Assembly: GCA_052387235.1 (NCBI GenBank)
Contig: JBQTJJ010000114.1
Span: forward strand, 1 to 9,178
Direction: 5' to 3'
DNA: 9,178 nt
Source of the DNA: JBQTJJ01 sp052387235
Lineage (GTDB): Bacteria; Actinomycetota; Acidimicrobiia; Acidimicrobiales; GCA-2861595
Part shown: positions 1-7,000 of the stretch, in pieces
How positions within the stretch are numbered: position 1 is the first letter of the stretch
How the letters are laid out: each line of letters begins with the position of its first letter
Notes under the pieces: model-generated
The model's input: the letters and a program-made list of their open reading frames with translations, nothing else
Told to the model about the DNA's origin: nothing
Database searches by the model: none
Made by a program: the position numbers and the translations under genes

Positions 1-1521
1 CAGACTCGCCACGTGCGCCGCCACCTGGTGACCAAGGGCTCGTTCTACGAGCGCCTGGCCGACCACGGCGACGAGGTGGTGAGCGACGAGGACTTCGCCG
101 GCTGCTACTCGCCCACCCAGGGCCGGCCCTCCATCCCGCCCTCGGTGATGATGCGGGCGCTGCTGTGCGCGGCGAACGACCGCATCACCTCCGATGCCGA
201 GACGTCGCGGCGCACCCGCGTCGACGCCGACTGGAAGGCGGCCATGGGCGTCGACGACGACTTCGAAGGCATCGCTCCCCGCACCTTCAGCCTGTTCCGG
301 GCCCGCCTGGTCATCCACGACGCCGACGAGACCATCCTGCGCCGCACGGTGGACAAGGCGGTGGAGGCCGGGATCCTGCGGGGCAAGCTGACCGCACTCA
401 TCGACTCGTCCCCCGTGCACGGCGCCGGGGCGGTGGCCGACACCTACGAGCTGGTGCGCAAGCTGGCCGCCCGCCTGGCCCGGGCCGCTGGCGAGGACCT
501 CGACGCCGACCTGGCCAGCCAGGCCCGGGCCCTCGGCGCCGCCAAGCCCGACATCGACTGGGACGACGCCCCCGGGCGTCGGGCCCACCTCGACGAGCTG
601 GTCAGCCTGGCCGTGGCCCTGCTGGTGGCGGTGGGGGCGAGCGACGACCCGGCGGTGGCCGAGGCCGCCGACCTGCTGGCGACGGTGGTCGACCAGGACA
701 TCGAGCTCGACGAGGACCACACCGCCCGCATCCGCCACGGCGTGGCGGCGGACCGGGTGGTGTCACACTCCGACCCCGAGATGCGCCACGGCCGCAAGTC
801 GGCCTCCCGTCGCTTCGACGGCCACAAGGCGCACGTGGTGAGCGACGAGGGCTCCGAGATGATCCTCGGCGTCGAGGTGGGGCCGGGCAACGGTTCAGAC
901 GGCGCCGCCGCCGCCCCCCTGGTCAAAGCCGTGCGTGACGCCGGCCTCGACGTCGACACGTTGGTGGGCGACATGGCCTACTCCGATCCAGAGGTGCGCA
1001 TCGCGGTGGAGGCGGCCGGGGCCACGCTGGTGGCCAAGGTCCCCCCGCTCACCAACGCCGGGCGCTTTCCCAAGACCGACTTCGCCATCGACCTGGCCGC
1101 CCACACGGTGACCTGCCCGGCCGGGGCCGTCACCGCCGACGCCCGCCGGGCCAGGGACCACAAGGGCCGCGCCGCCACCCGCTTCGTCTTCGCCGCCCCG
1201 GTGTGCGCCGCCTGCCCCCTGCGGGTGCACTGCGTCAAGGGCTCGAGTCCGCGCACCGTCGTGGTCGGCATGCACGAGGCCCGCATGGCCGTCGCCCGGG
1301 CCGACCAGGTCCGTCCCGAGACCAAGGCCCTGCTGCGGGCCCGGTGCAAGGTGGAGCGCAAGATCGCCCACCTCCAGGCCGCCGGCATGCGCAAGGCCAG
1401 GTTCTACGGGCGGCGCAAGACCAAGCTGCAGCTCGTCATCGCCGCCGCCGTGGTCAACATCAAGCGACTGGCGGCCCTGGGGGTGTTCGACACCAACCCG
1501 GGCAGCCTCGCCGCCGCCTGA
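1..1521 (+). mobile_element. IS1182-family insertion sequence, left end outside the window
   Basis: The stretch carries one full-length-looking transposase and nothing else, as expected of a simple IS1182-family element. The left terminus lies outside the window, so terminal inverted repeats and target duplications cannot be verified. The right terminus must lie after the stop codon at 1521. Sequence 1522-1806 (285 bases) has no convincing gene and presumably contains that right end; CCATTACCCACCTGG at 1568-1582 is one possible terminus, but this is a guess. The end given here is the transposase stop, a lower bound. Confidence 0.55.
13..1521 (+). CDS. IS1182-family DDE transposase
   Basis: Cut-and-paste transposase of the IS1182 group, acting on the ends of its own insertion sequence. 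The N-terminal DNA-binding part (about residues 1-125, DUF772-like) carries the family phrases GSFYERLADHGDEVV and GRPSIPPSVMMRALL. The RNase-H-like catalytic part follows, with D131 (in LIDSSPVHGAG), D320 (in LVGDMAYSDPE) and E448 (in CKVERKIAHLQ), so all three acidic residues are present. A cysteine cluster C398-x2-C401-x5-C407 sits between the second D and the E, as in relatives. The frame is open to the left edge; GTG at 13 is only the first start inside the window, and relatives often have some residues before this point, so the true start may lie upstream. There is no frameshift or internal stop, so it may be active. The family call is secure from motifs; activity is inference. Confidence 0.93.
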   Translation: MRRHLVTKGSFYERLADHGDEVVSDEDFAGCYSPTQGRPSIPPSVMMRALLCAANDRITSDAETSRRTRVDADWKAAMGVDDDFEGIAPRTFSLFRARLVIHDADETILRRTVDKAVEAGILRGKLTALIDSSPVHGAGAVADTYELVRKLAARLARAAGEDLDADLASQARALGAAKPDIDWDDAPGRRAHLDELVSLAVALLVAVGASDDPAVAEAADLLATVVDQDIELDEDHTARIRHGVAADRVVSHSDPEMRHGRKSASRRFDGHKAHVVSDEGSEMILGVEVGPGNGSDGAAAAPLVKAVRDAGLDVDTLVGDMAYSDPEVRIAVEAAGATLVAKVPPLTNAGRFPKTDFAIDLAAHTVTCPAGAVTADARRARDHKGRAATRFVFAAPVCAACPLRVHCVKGSSPRTVVVGMHEARMAVARADQVRPETKALLRARCKVERKIAHLQAAGMRKARFYGRRKTKLQLVIAAAVVNIKRLAALGVFDTNPGSLAAA

Positions 1522-1532
1522 AACCCGCCCCG

Positions 1533-1560
1533 GGACGGCTCCGAGCCTCCTTTGGAGTCC
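1533..1560 (+). terminator. Possible hairpin just after the transposase
   Basis: Twelve bases past the transposase stop there is GGCTC-C-GAGCC (1537-1547) overlapping CTCC-TTT-GGAG (1547-1557). The two alternatives cannot form at once. There is no following T-tract, so this is at best a GC-rich actinobacterial-type terminator or part of the IS right end. Confidence 0.25.
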
Positions 1561-1790
1561 GAGCGGTCCCATTACCCACCTGGAAAGCCTGGATACGCCG
1601 CGAGACGGGGAGCTATGACGCCGGGGGCCTTGTTCAGTCGGCGACGAGCCGATCCGCCCGGAAGGCCGCTTTCTGCCGGCTCACCTAGAGGCGCATCCCA
1701 ACGCGCCGGCCTTGCCCAAAGCGGAGGTCCCCAGTGTCGTCGACAAAATGACGTGGCCGCCGGCGCGACGACCCGGCACCGGTATTTCGT

Positions 1791-1806
1791 AGTACGGTAA
1801 TCCTGT
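1791..1806 (+). promoter_or_regulatory. Leaderless-type -10 box for the toxin-antitoxin operon
   Basis: AGTACGGT (1791-1798) contains TACGGT, a TANNNT -10 match. A transcript starting about seven bases after it would begin at or next to the GTG at 1807. There is no Shine-Dalgarno sequence before that GTG, which fits a leaderless mRNA. The -35 region (about 1770-1775) is weak. The same octamer AGTACGGT recurs at 2855-2862 before the cupredoxin lipoprotein gene. Confidence 0.45.
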
Positions 1807-2046
1807 GTGGAGATCCACCCATCGGCACGCCGGCACGGCGTCGCGGACGAGGACATGCTTCACGCCGTCGAGAACGCACTTGCCGCCGAGGATGTCGGCG
1901 AGGATCCCGACCGATGGTTGGTCATCGGGCCGGACACGGCCGGCAACCTGTTGGAGGTCGTGCTGTTGATCTCCATCGAGGGCGACGAACTTGTCATCCA
2001 CGCCATGCCCATGCGGCCCAACTACCGCCGACTCCTCGAACCATGA
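1807..2046 (+). CDS. BrnT-like small toxin of a toxin-antitoxin pair
   Basis: A 79-residue protein that resembles small RelE-fold BrnT-type toxins, which as a family are mRNA-targeting ribonucleases held inactive by a ribbon-helix-helix partner. What is seen: a start IHPSARRHGV, then DEDMLHAVENAL, then WLVIGPDTAGNLLEVV, and an end HAMPMRPNYRRLL. That is the helix followed by beta-sheet layout of this group. The start is well bounded: an in-frame TAA at 1798-1800 leaves GTG 1807 as the first possible codon, and no ribosome-binding site precedes it. The stop overlaps the ATG of the next gene (ATGA, 2043-2046), so the two are translationally coupled, toxin first, as in brnTA. The size and partner fit; the exact family (BrnT or another actinobacterial RelE-like group) is less sure, and no catalytic residue could be assigned. 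Confidence 0.65.
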   Translation: MEIHPSARRHGVADEDMLHAVENALAAEDVGEDPDRWLVIGPDTAGNLLEVVLLISIEGDELVIHAMPMRPNYRRLLEP

Positions 2047-2336
2047 CCGAGCGCAACGACCGCGGCCACACGACGTCCGGCGCCCCCATCACCGACGAAC
2101 TGATCGAGGAGCTCGCCGACGAGGCGGAGCGTGGCTTCGACGTAGACCATCTTCTCGGCCGCCGTGGAAAGCGAGGGCGGCCGCCACTGGGAGCCGCCGC
2201 TGCGACCGTCGAGTCGGTGCGGCTGGACCCGGACCTCCGGGAGCGGCTGGCACAACGTGCCCAGGAGGAACGCGTCTCGGTTTCTGAAGTCATCCGCGAG
2301 GCGCTCCGACAGCATCTTGAGCGTCTGGCCGAGTGA
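2043..2336 (+). CDS. Ribbon-helix-helix (CopG-like) antitoxin
   Basis: A 97-residue DNA-binding antitoxin. The C-terminal half is a ribbon-helix-helix fold: strand VESVRL (56-61), helix DPDLRERLAQRAQEER (62-77), turn and second helix VSVSEVIREALRQHL (78-92). The N-terminal half has an acidic helix TDELIEELADEAERG (17-31), probably the toxin-binding segment, followed by a basic KRGRPPLG stretch (43-50) that resembles an AT-hook. The start is ATG 2043, overlapping the toxin stop by four bases, with no separate Shine-Dalgarno; a longer open frame upstream lies inside the toxin and is a shadow. By analogy with other RHH antitoxins it should neutralise the toxin and repress the shared promoter at about 1791. 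Family assignment is confident; the pairing is inferred from the overlap. Confidence 0.8.
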   Translation: MTERNDRGHTTSGAPITDELIEELADEAERGFDVDHLLGRRGKRGRPPLGAAAATVESVRLDPDLRERLAQRAQEERVSVSEVIREALRQHLERLAE

Positions 2337-2427
2337 CAGCGAGTACCTCGACTCAGCGACTAGACCCTTACCGCCACGACCGGCCGTCCCGAACCTGGCT
2401 CACTCGGTACTGCAATCGCGCAGGCAG

Positions 2428-2450
2428 GCCCGGCAGCAAGGCTGCCGGGC
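2428..2450. repeat. Perfect 10-bp stem hairpin with 3-base loop
   Basis: GCCCGGCAGC (2428-2437), loop AAG, GCTGCCGGGC (2441-2450). The arms are exactly complementary. It lies 91 bases after the antitoxin stop, with no T-tract, so it may act as a terminator for the toxin-antitoxin transcript or as an element-borne palindrome. A second hairpin (2450-2464) follows directly. Confidence 0.6.
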
Positions 2451-2486
2451 GACCACAATGGTCGGGTCGCCGGTCCTCAACCACCG

Positions 2487-2551
2487 CCGGCGTCAAGGGC
2501 CTCGCTTCGCTCGGTCCCTCCGGGACGGCTGACCGCCGCCCTTGACCCCGG
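2487..2551. repeat. 14-bp inverted repeat enclosing a second hairpin
   Basis: CCGGCGTCAAGGGC (2487-2500) and GCCCTTGACCCCGG (2538-2551) are complementary at 13 of 14 positions. The 37-base interior contains GTCCC-TCC-GGGAC (2514-2526). The whole can fold as a long stem with an internal hairpin on either strand. The function is unknown: a transcript structure, a recombinase or replication palindrome, and a miniature repeat are all possible. Confidence 0.55.
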
Positions 2552-2693
2552 CTCGGCGCGACCCGGCGGAACGCCCCACTGGGCTGCCCACGGCCGGGCT
2601 TGACCGCCCTGCCGCCGGGATGTCGGTCACCTGCCCTGGTTCGGGCTGCCGGACTGCCGGTGGGAAAGCCCCCGATAGAGAGGATAACTCGGT

Positions 2694-2724
2694 CGGTTTT
2701 GCTCCCGATTTTGAGGCAAAACCG
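2694..2724. repeat. 9-bp inverted repeat beside the tRNA half
   Basis: CGGTTTTGC (2694-2702) and GCAAAACCG (2716-2724) are perfectly complementary with a 13-base spacer. The same word, GGCAAAAC, recurs in direct orientation at 2745-2752, next to the end of the tRNA match. Three copies of one word near a tRNA breakpoint suggest recombinase or accessory-protein binding sites of an attachment region. Confidence 0.5.
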
Positions 2725-2744
2725 CAGGTCAGCACACTGCATAC

Positions 2745-2770
2745 GGCAAAACGCTCCGTAGTCAGATGCT
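2745..2770. mobile_element. Candidate hybrid attachment site at a tRNA anticodon loop
   Basis: Read on the plus strand the order is GGCAAAACGC, then TCCGTAG (the seven anticodon-loop bases in reverse complement, 2755-2761), then TCAGATGC (anticodon stem). Tyrosine integrases that use tRNA genes often recombine across the anticodon loop, with the flanking stem as binding sites. Here one flank is tRNA and the other is unrelated sequence carrying a repeated word. No integrase gene is in the window, so the element is undefined. A plain deletion or rearrangement is the alternative. Confidence 0.4.
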
Positions 2771-2792
2771 CTATCCGTTGAGCTACGAGCGC
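2755..2792 (-). pseudogene. 5' half of tRNA-Arg(ACG), truncated at the end of the anticodon loop
   Basis: Read on the minus strand from 2792: acceptor 5' strand GCGCTCG (1-7), TA, D stem GCTC, D loop AACGGATA, D stem GAGC, A26, anticodon stem TCTGA, loop CTACGGA with anticodon ACG. The match to a standard tRNA-Arg ends at position 38, the last base of the loop. The expected TCAGA stem strand, variable loop, T arm and acceptor 3' strand are absent; the sequence continues GCGTTTTGCC. No 3' half was found by eye between 2340 and 2755, so this is not simply an intron-split tRNA within the window. It cannot give a functional tRNA by itself. Confidence 0.8.
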
Positions 2793-2803
2793 AGGTCGCC
2801 TCC

Positions 2804-2809
2804 ATCCTA
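2804..2809 (-). promoter_or_regulatory. Likely -10 box of the truncated tRNA gene
   Basis: On the minus strand TAGGAT lies 11 bases before the first tRNA base, which would give a short tRNA leader of about four bases. No good -35 is visible. If it is active, transcription runs leftward through the tRNA half into the inverted-repeat region. Its position indicates that the native upstream flank of the tRNA is on the right side of the breakpoint. Confidence 0.4.
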
Positions 2810-2854
2810 GGCGAGGGTTGCCGGCGGCCGGCCTCGGACGACCGGTCGCCCTGG

Positions 2855-2883
2855 AGTACGGTCCTGCCGACTCGGGAAGGGGA
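2855..2883 (+). promoter_or_regulatory. -10-like box and ribosome-binding site of the cupredoxin lipoprotein gene
   Basis: TACGGT (2857-2862, inside AGTACGGT) is a possible -10 box. The purine run GGGAAGGGGA (2874-2883) ends five bases before the ATG at 2889 and is a good Shine-Dalgarno sequence; it decides the start. The -35 is not evident. Confidence 0.45.
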
Positions 2884-2888
2884 CTCGG

Positions 2889-4079
2889 ATGCGAACACGA
2901 CCGAAGGTACTGCTGGCCATACTGGCGGTGCTCGTCGCCGGCTGTGGGGGCGGCGGCGGGGAGGACGCCGGCACGGCCGCCGGCAACGGTCAGGCGGCCG
3001 GCGCGCCGATCGCCATCCCGGTCAGCGTGGATGCCAGGCCCGATGACTTCTCCGCCAGCTTCTTCTCCTACTTCCCCCGGCAGCTGACGGCCCGGCCCGG
3101 GGACTCGGTGGAGTTCGCCGCTGCGTTCTCGGGCGAGCCCCACACCGTGGCCTTCGGCACCGTGATCGACGAGGCCTTGACCGCGGCCGCCGCCACGCCG
3201 CCGAACACCCCGCTGCCCCAGGACGTGAAGGACAAGCTGGCCAAGGCGCCGGCGTTCTTCCCACCCGACGCTACCGATCTCGACGCCGACCCGCAGCCGG
3301 CTGCGGCCCAGCCCTGCTTCCTCGCCAACGTCGACCCGCCGCCGGCTGCCGCCTGCACACCCGAGCAGCAGGAGCAGCCCGAGTTCACCGGCAAGGAGCG
3401 CTTCTACAGCAGCGGGTTCCTGCCGGACGAAGCCACGTTCAAGATGGCCCTGGCCGACGACATCGCCCCGGGCACCTACCAGTTCATGTGCCTGGTCGAC
3501 CGCACGGAGATGACCGGGACGCTCACTGTCGTGCGCCCGGACCAGGAGGTGCCCACGCCGGCCGAGGTCCGCACCGCGGCCCAGAGGGAGATCGACGAAG
3601 CGGTCAGCGCCCTGCAGGCCCGGGCCGACAAGGTGAGGGCCATCACGGGCCCCGACGCCATGGCGGGCGCGCCGGAGGAGGAAGGTGCGCCCGAGCCCGC
3701 CGTCTCCTCCACCGTGAACGTCTTCCCCGACGAGGTGTCGATCCCCGCCGGCGGCAGCGTCACGTGGACGGTGAACGGCGCCCACACCATCGCCTTCAGG
3801 GCACCGGAGGACGCCCGGCCGATCTACGGCGTCGACGCCGACGGCGTGGTGCGGGCCAACAAGAAGGGCGCCAACCCTGCCAACGGCCCGGGCATGCCGA
3901 AGGGGGGAGCACCACCGATCGTGGACGCCGGCGCCTACGACGGTGCCGGGTTCCGCAACTCCGGCCTGCTGGTGAGCGAGGGCGACCTCTCCTACAAGCT
4001 GACCTTCACGAGGGCCGGCACCTACGAGTACCGATGCCTCTTCCACACCGACATGGAGGGAAAGGTCAAGGTCGGCTGA
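2889..4079 (+). CDS. Lipoprotein with two tandem cupredoxin domains
   Basis: A 396-residue envelope protein. MRTRPK, a hydrophobic stretch (7-16) and the lipobox VAGC give lipidation at C19, followed by a Gly-rich spacer. Cupredoxin domain 1 (about 42-215) has H85, C201 and M208. The position that should be the second histidine ligand is D204 (CLVDRTEM), so its type-1 copper site is incomplete. It also carries a long inserted loop with C143 and C156, a possible disulfide. A charged helical linker (about 217-255) leads to domain 2 (about 272-396), which has a full type-1 set: H299 (GAHTIAF), C383, H386 and M389 (CLFHTDM). The likely role is outer-surface electron transfer or copper binding, possibly as partner of the adjacent multicopper oxidase. 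It converges with that gene and overlaps it by 14 bp. Domain calls are confident; the partner role is inference. Confidence 0.85.
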   Translation: MRTRPKVLLAILAVLVAGCGGGGGEDAGTAAGNGQAAGAPIAIPVSVDARPDDFSASFFSYFPRQLTARPGDSVEFAAAFSGEPHTVAFGTVIDEALTAAAATPPNTPLPQDVKDKLAKAPAFFPPDATDLDADPQPAAAQPCFLANVDPPPAAACTPEQQEQPEFTGKERFYSSGFLPDEATFKMALADDIAPGTYQFMCLVDRTEMTGTLTVVRPDQEVPTPAEVRTAAQREIDEAVSALQARADKVRAITGPDAMAGAPEEEGAPEPAVSSTVNVFPDEVSIPAGGSVTWTVNGAHTIAFRAPEDARPIYGVDADGVVRANKKGANPANGPGMPKGGAPPIVDAGAYDGAGFRNSGLLVSEGDLSYKLTFTRAGTYEYRCLFHTDMEGKVKVG

Positions 4080-7000
4080 CCCCTGCCGGCGCCGTCGCGG
4101 CCCGGGCCGAGCGGCGCCGGCCCACGATGCCCAGGGCCAGCAGGCCGACCAGGGCGACGAGCGAGAAGACCGGTGCGAAGTTGCCCGAGGCCGACCCCGG
4201 GCACGCGCTGCCCTCGCACGGCAGGGCCCGCAGGCCGGAATCGGCCGATCCGGGCGGCCGGACCCGGAAGATGCCCCAGCGGCCCGCCTCCCGATACGGC
4301 TCGCGGTGGTCGCCGTAGAGGTAGTCGCCGGGCAGACCGGCCGGGCCGCCGGCACCCCCGTCCAGCCGCAGGCTGAGTGCCTCCATGCCGCCAAGCTTCA
4401 CCGAGCCCACCAGGCTGGTCCCCTGGCGCCCCGGCTCCACCGGCCAGCGGTGGCCCTCCACCGAGAACACCTGGGACTGCTCGCTCCACGGCGCCAGCAC
4501 GTGGACCCTCACCTGGTCGCCGGCATAGGCCTCGAGCACGGGCGTGGCCGGGTCGCCGTGGACGGCGGTCGAGTACAACGAGGCGGTATCGGGATCGACC
4601 CGGACCCGGTCGACCAACGGCGCCGACCGGTAGTTCAGCCCTGCCGCGCCCCGCACCTGGGTGGTGTACGGCATGCGGTGGTTCGCCAGGCCCTCGTCCT
4701 CGTCCTGGAAGAACAGCGTGAAGTCCCGGTAGGCGTCGCCGTCCGTCGGCACCACGTCCACCCGCCACGACGACGTCGCACCAGCGTCGGCACCGGTGAC
4801 GGGGTCACGGAACCGCGCTCCCCGCGGCCCCACCACCACCGCCCCGTACAGTCCGAGTCCGGGATTGGTGAGCACGTCGCCCCAGTCGCGCACCATGGCC
4901 ACGGTCTCGCCCACCTCGGGCGACGCGTAGAAGGTGAAGGTGCGCCGGCCGCCCGGGTCCACGGCCTGGGGCGGGTTGCGGCCCGCCGCCACCCCGCCCG
5001 AGTCGAGCGGGTCGAAGGCGAGCATGTCGGCGTGGAACGACACCGGGCCGCCGGTGCCGTTGGCCAGGTCGACCAGGACGCAGTCGCCCACGTTCACGTG
5101 CAGCGACAACGGCTCGGGTGGCCGCGCCCCCGCCAGCACCGCGGCTCGGTCCGCCTCCAGCACGTACAGCTTCCCGGGCCCGCCCAGCATGGGCAGCGGC
5201 GCCTCCACCGCCGCCACCGCGAACCGCTTCTCGGGCGCGTCGTCGGGACAGACGGCCGTGGCCGCCTCGGGCACCCGCTCCCGGCCCGGGAGGGTGCGCA
5301 GCCCCTCGTCCGCCTTGTCGCGGACGCGCAGGATTCCCCAGCTGCCCTCCCGCAGCTTGAATGACCTGCCGCTGTAGTAGAGGTAGTCGCCGGGCATGCG
5401 CTGGGGCCCGCCGGCGGCCGGCACCACCAGGTCGAAGCGCTCGGAGATGCCGAGGTGTGCCGTGCTGGTGGGCGCCGAGGTGGCACTGGACGCCTCGGTG
5501 CGGAACCAGTGGCCGTCGAGGTGCCACGTGTGCGCCTCGTTGTTGGAACCCACCAGGGTGCGCACCACCACGGGGTCGCCGAGGTAGGCCTCGAGCATCG
5601 GTGTCTCGGGGTCGCCTAGCTCCCGGCTGCTGAACCGCAGGTCCGGGTCGCGCCCGCGCCGCTCCACCGGCTCCACCCGCAGGTTGAAGGCGCTGCCGGT
5701 GGACCGGCCCACGTGCGACAGCGGGCTGTCGTCCTGGACGAACATCACCAGCTCGCGGAAGCTCCCGGTCACGTCCACCGAGACCGGCTCCCGGCTGTGG
5801 ATGTCGGCGACGGTGCCGCTCTGCAGCTCCCTCCCGGTGCGGGGATCGTGGTAGGTGGCCCCGGGGGGCTCCACCACCAGGGCGCCGAACAGGCCGTGGC
5901 GCCCGGACACCAGCGGGTTGACGTGCTCGTGGAAGAACGACGTGCCGACCAGGGTGTCGGGGTACCAGCGGTAGCGGACGAACTCGGCGCTCACCACCTC
6001 GCCGGCGCCGTGGGCGAAGGCCAGGGGCTGGTCGAAGGTGAGCACGGGCCCGCTGACCGACGCGATGCGCCGCACCTCGAAGCTCGTGTCCTGGTCCATC
6101 CCCACGCCTACCACGGCACCGGCCTGGAACCGCTGGGCCGAGCCGAGGCGGACGGACGTGGCCCCGGCCGGCGACGCCGCGGCCACCACCTCTCCCTCGG
6201 CCCGGTAGGGGCGGACCGACTGCTCGTAGCCGAACCCCGAGTCCACGCCGTCGCTGGCCTGCACGTCGAACTGCACGAAGTGGATGTGGATGTCGACCTT
6301 GCTGAGCGGCTCGGCCGGCCCGTCCTCCAGCTCGCTGCGCAACACCACGTCGACGCAGCTCTCCCCGGCGTTGGCCCGCACGGTGAGCGGTTCCCTGGGC
6401 CCGCCCGCGGCCAGCACGGCGTCGCGCTCCGAGCGCAGGACGAACAGCTGGCCGTTCGGGTCGACCAGGTTCTCCCGTGCGTTCAGCGTGACAGGAGCGT
6501 TGACGGCGTTGATGGCCAGGTGCTTCACGCCGGCGCCGGCCGGGCACAGGCTGGACGGCCCGTTCCGACCCGGTTCGGGCGGGGCCCGGCCGTCCTCGGT
6601 GGGGTCGAGGAACGGCGCCGGCCCGTGGTTGGGCGCGAACGGTGGGCGACGCCCGAGGTGGGGCCGGAGGAAGGGGTAGGCCAGCTTCCCGGTCCGCGGG
6701 TCGAAGGTGATCGGCGGCCGGGTTCCCGGCGCCCGGGCCCGGTAGCCGGGCCACACCTGGTCGGTCTCCGGCTCGTTGAGGAACTGGTCCCCCTCGCGGG
6801 CCCAGTCCATGACCGAGGCGTCGTAGCCGCGGGGCGTGCCGCGGGGCGGGAGCTGGCGCTCCACCCAGGCCCCGAGGTCGCCCGCGTCGATCCGGGACGA
6901 CTTGCCGGACCAGTCGACGGTGGTGCCGGCCAGCGCAGGGGCCGGCACCGCCGGCACCACCTGCTCGCGCCGGTCCCCCAGCTCCCGCAGGGGCGGCAGC

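Larger units (their letters stand above)
2337..2754. other. Gene-free stretch with several inverted repeats, probable accessory DNA
   Basis: About 420 bases without a supportable gene. The open frames that cross it have no start context, no recognisable domain and arise from high GC. It holds a perfect 10-bp hairpin (2428-2450), a small hairpin CGACCA-CAA-TGGTCG (2450-2464), a 14-bp inverted repeat around an inner hairpin (2487-2551) and a 9-bp A/T-richer inverted repeat (2694-2724). TGACCGCC occurs twice (from 2530 and from 2601). The stretch lies between the toxin-antitoxin operon and the truncated tRNA, and is likely part of whatever element split the tRNA. Confidence 0.5.

Noticed and set aside
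1735..1745. TGTCGTCGACA palindrome as operator of the toxin-antitoxin operon
   Set aside because: It is short and lies about 50 bases before the -10 box, with no second copy near the promoter.
2487..2551. Integron attC site
   Set aside because: The arms carry GTCAAGGGC, not the GTTRRRY/RYYYAAC core sites, and there are no cassette genes or integron integrase.
2542..2781. 79-residue plus-strand open frame ending in the tRNA half
   Set aside because: It runs through inverted repeats and antisense through the tRNA, with no ribosome-binding site and no recognisable protein.
2400..2792. Group I intron interrupting the tRNA at the anticodon loop
   Set aside because: The breakpoint position would fit, but no 3' tRNA half appears within 400 bases and the conserved intron core pairings could not be recognised.
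2493..4394. 633-residue minus-strand open frame across the lipoprotein gene and the tRNA half
   Set aside because: No start context or domain; part of it is simply the tRNA half translated, and the rest is antisense to the cupredoxin gene.
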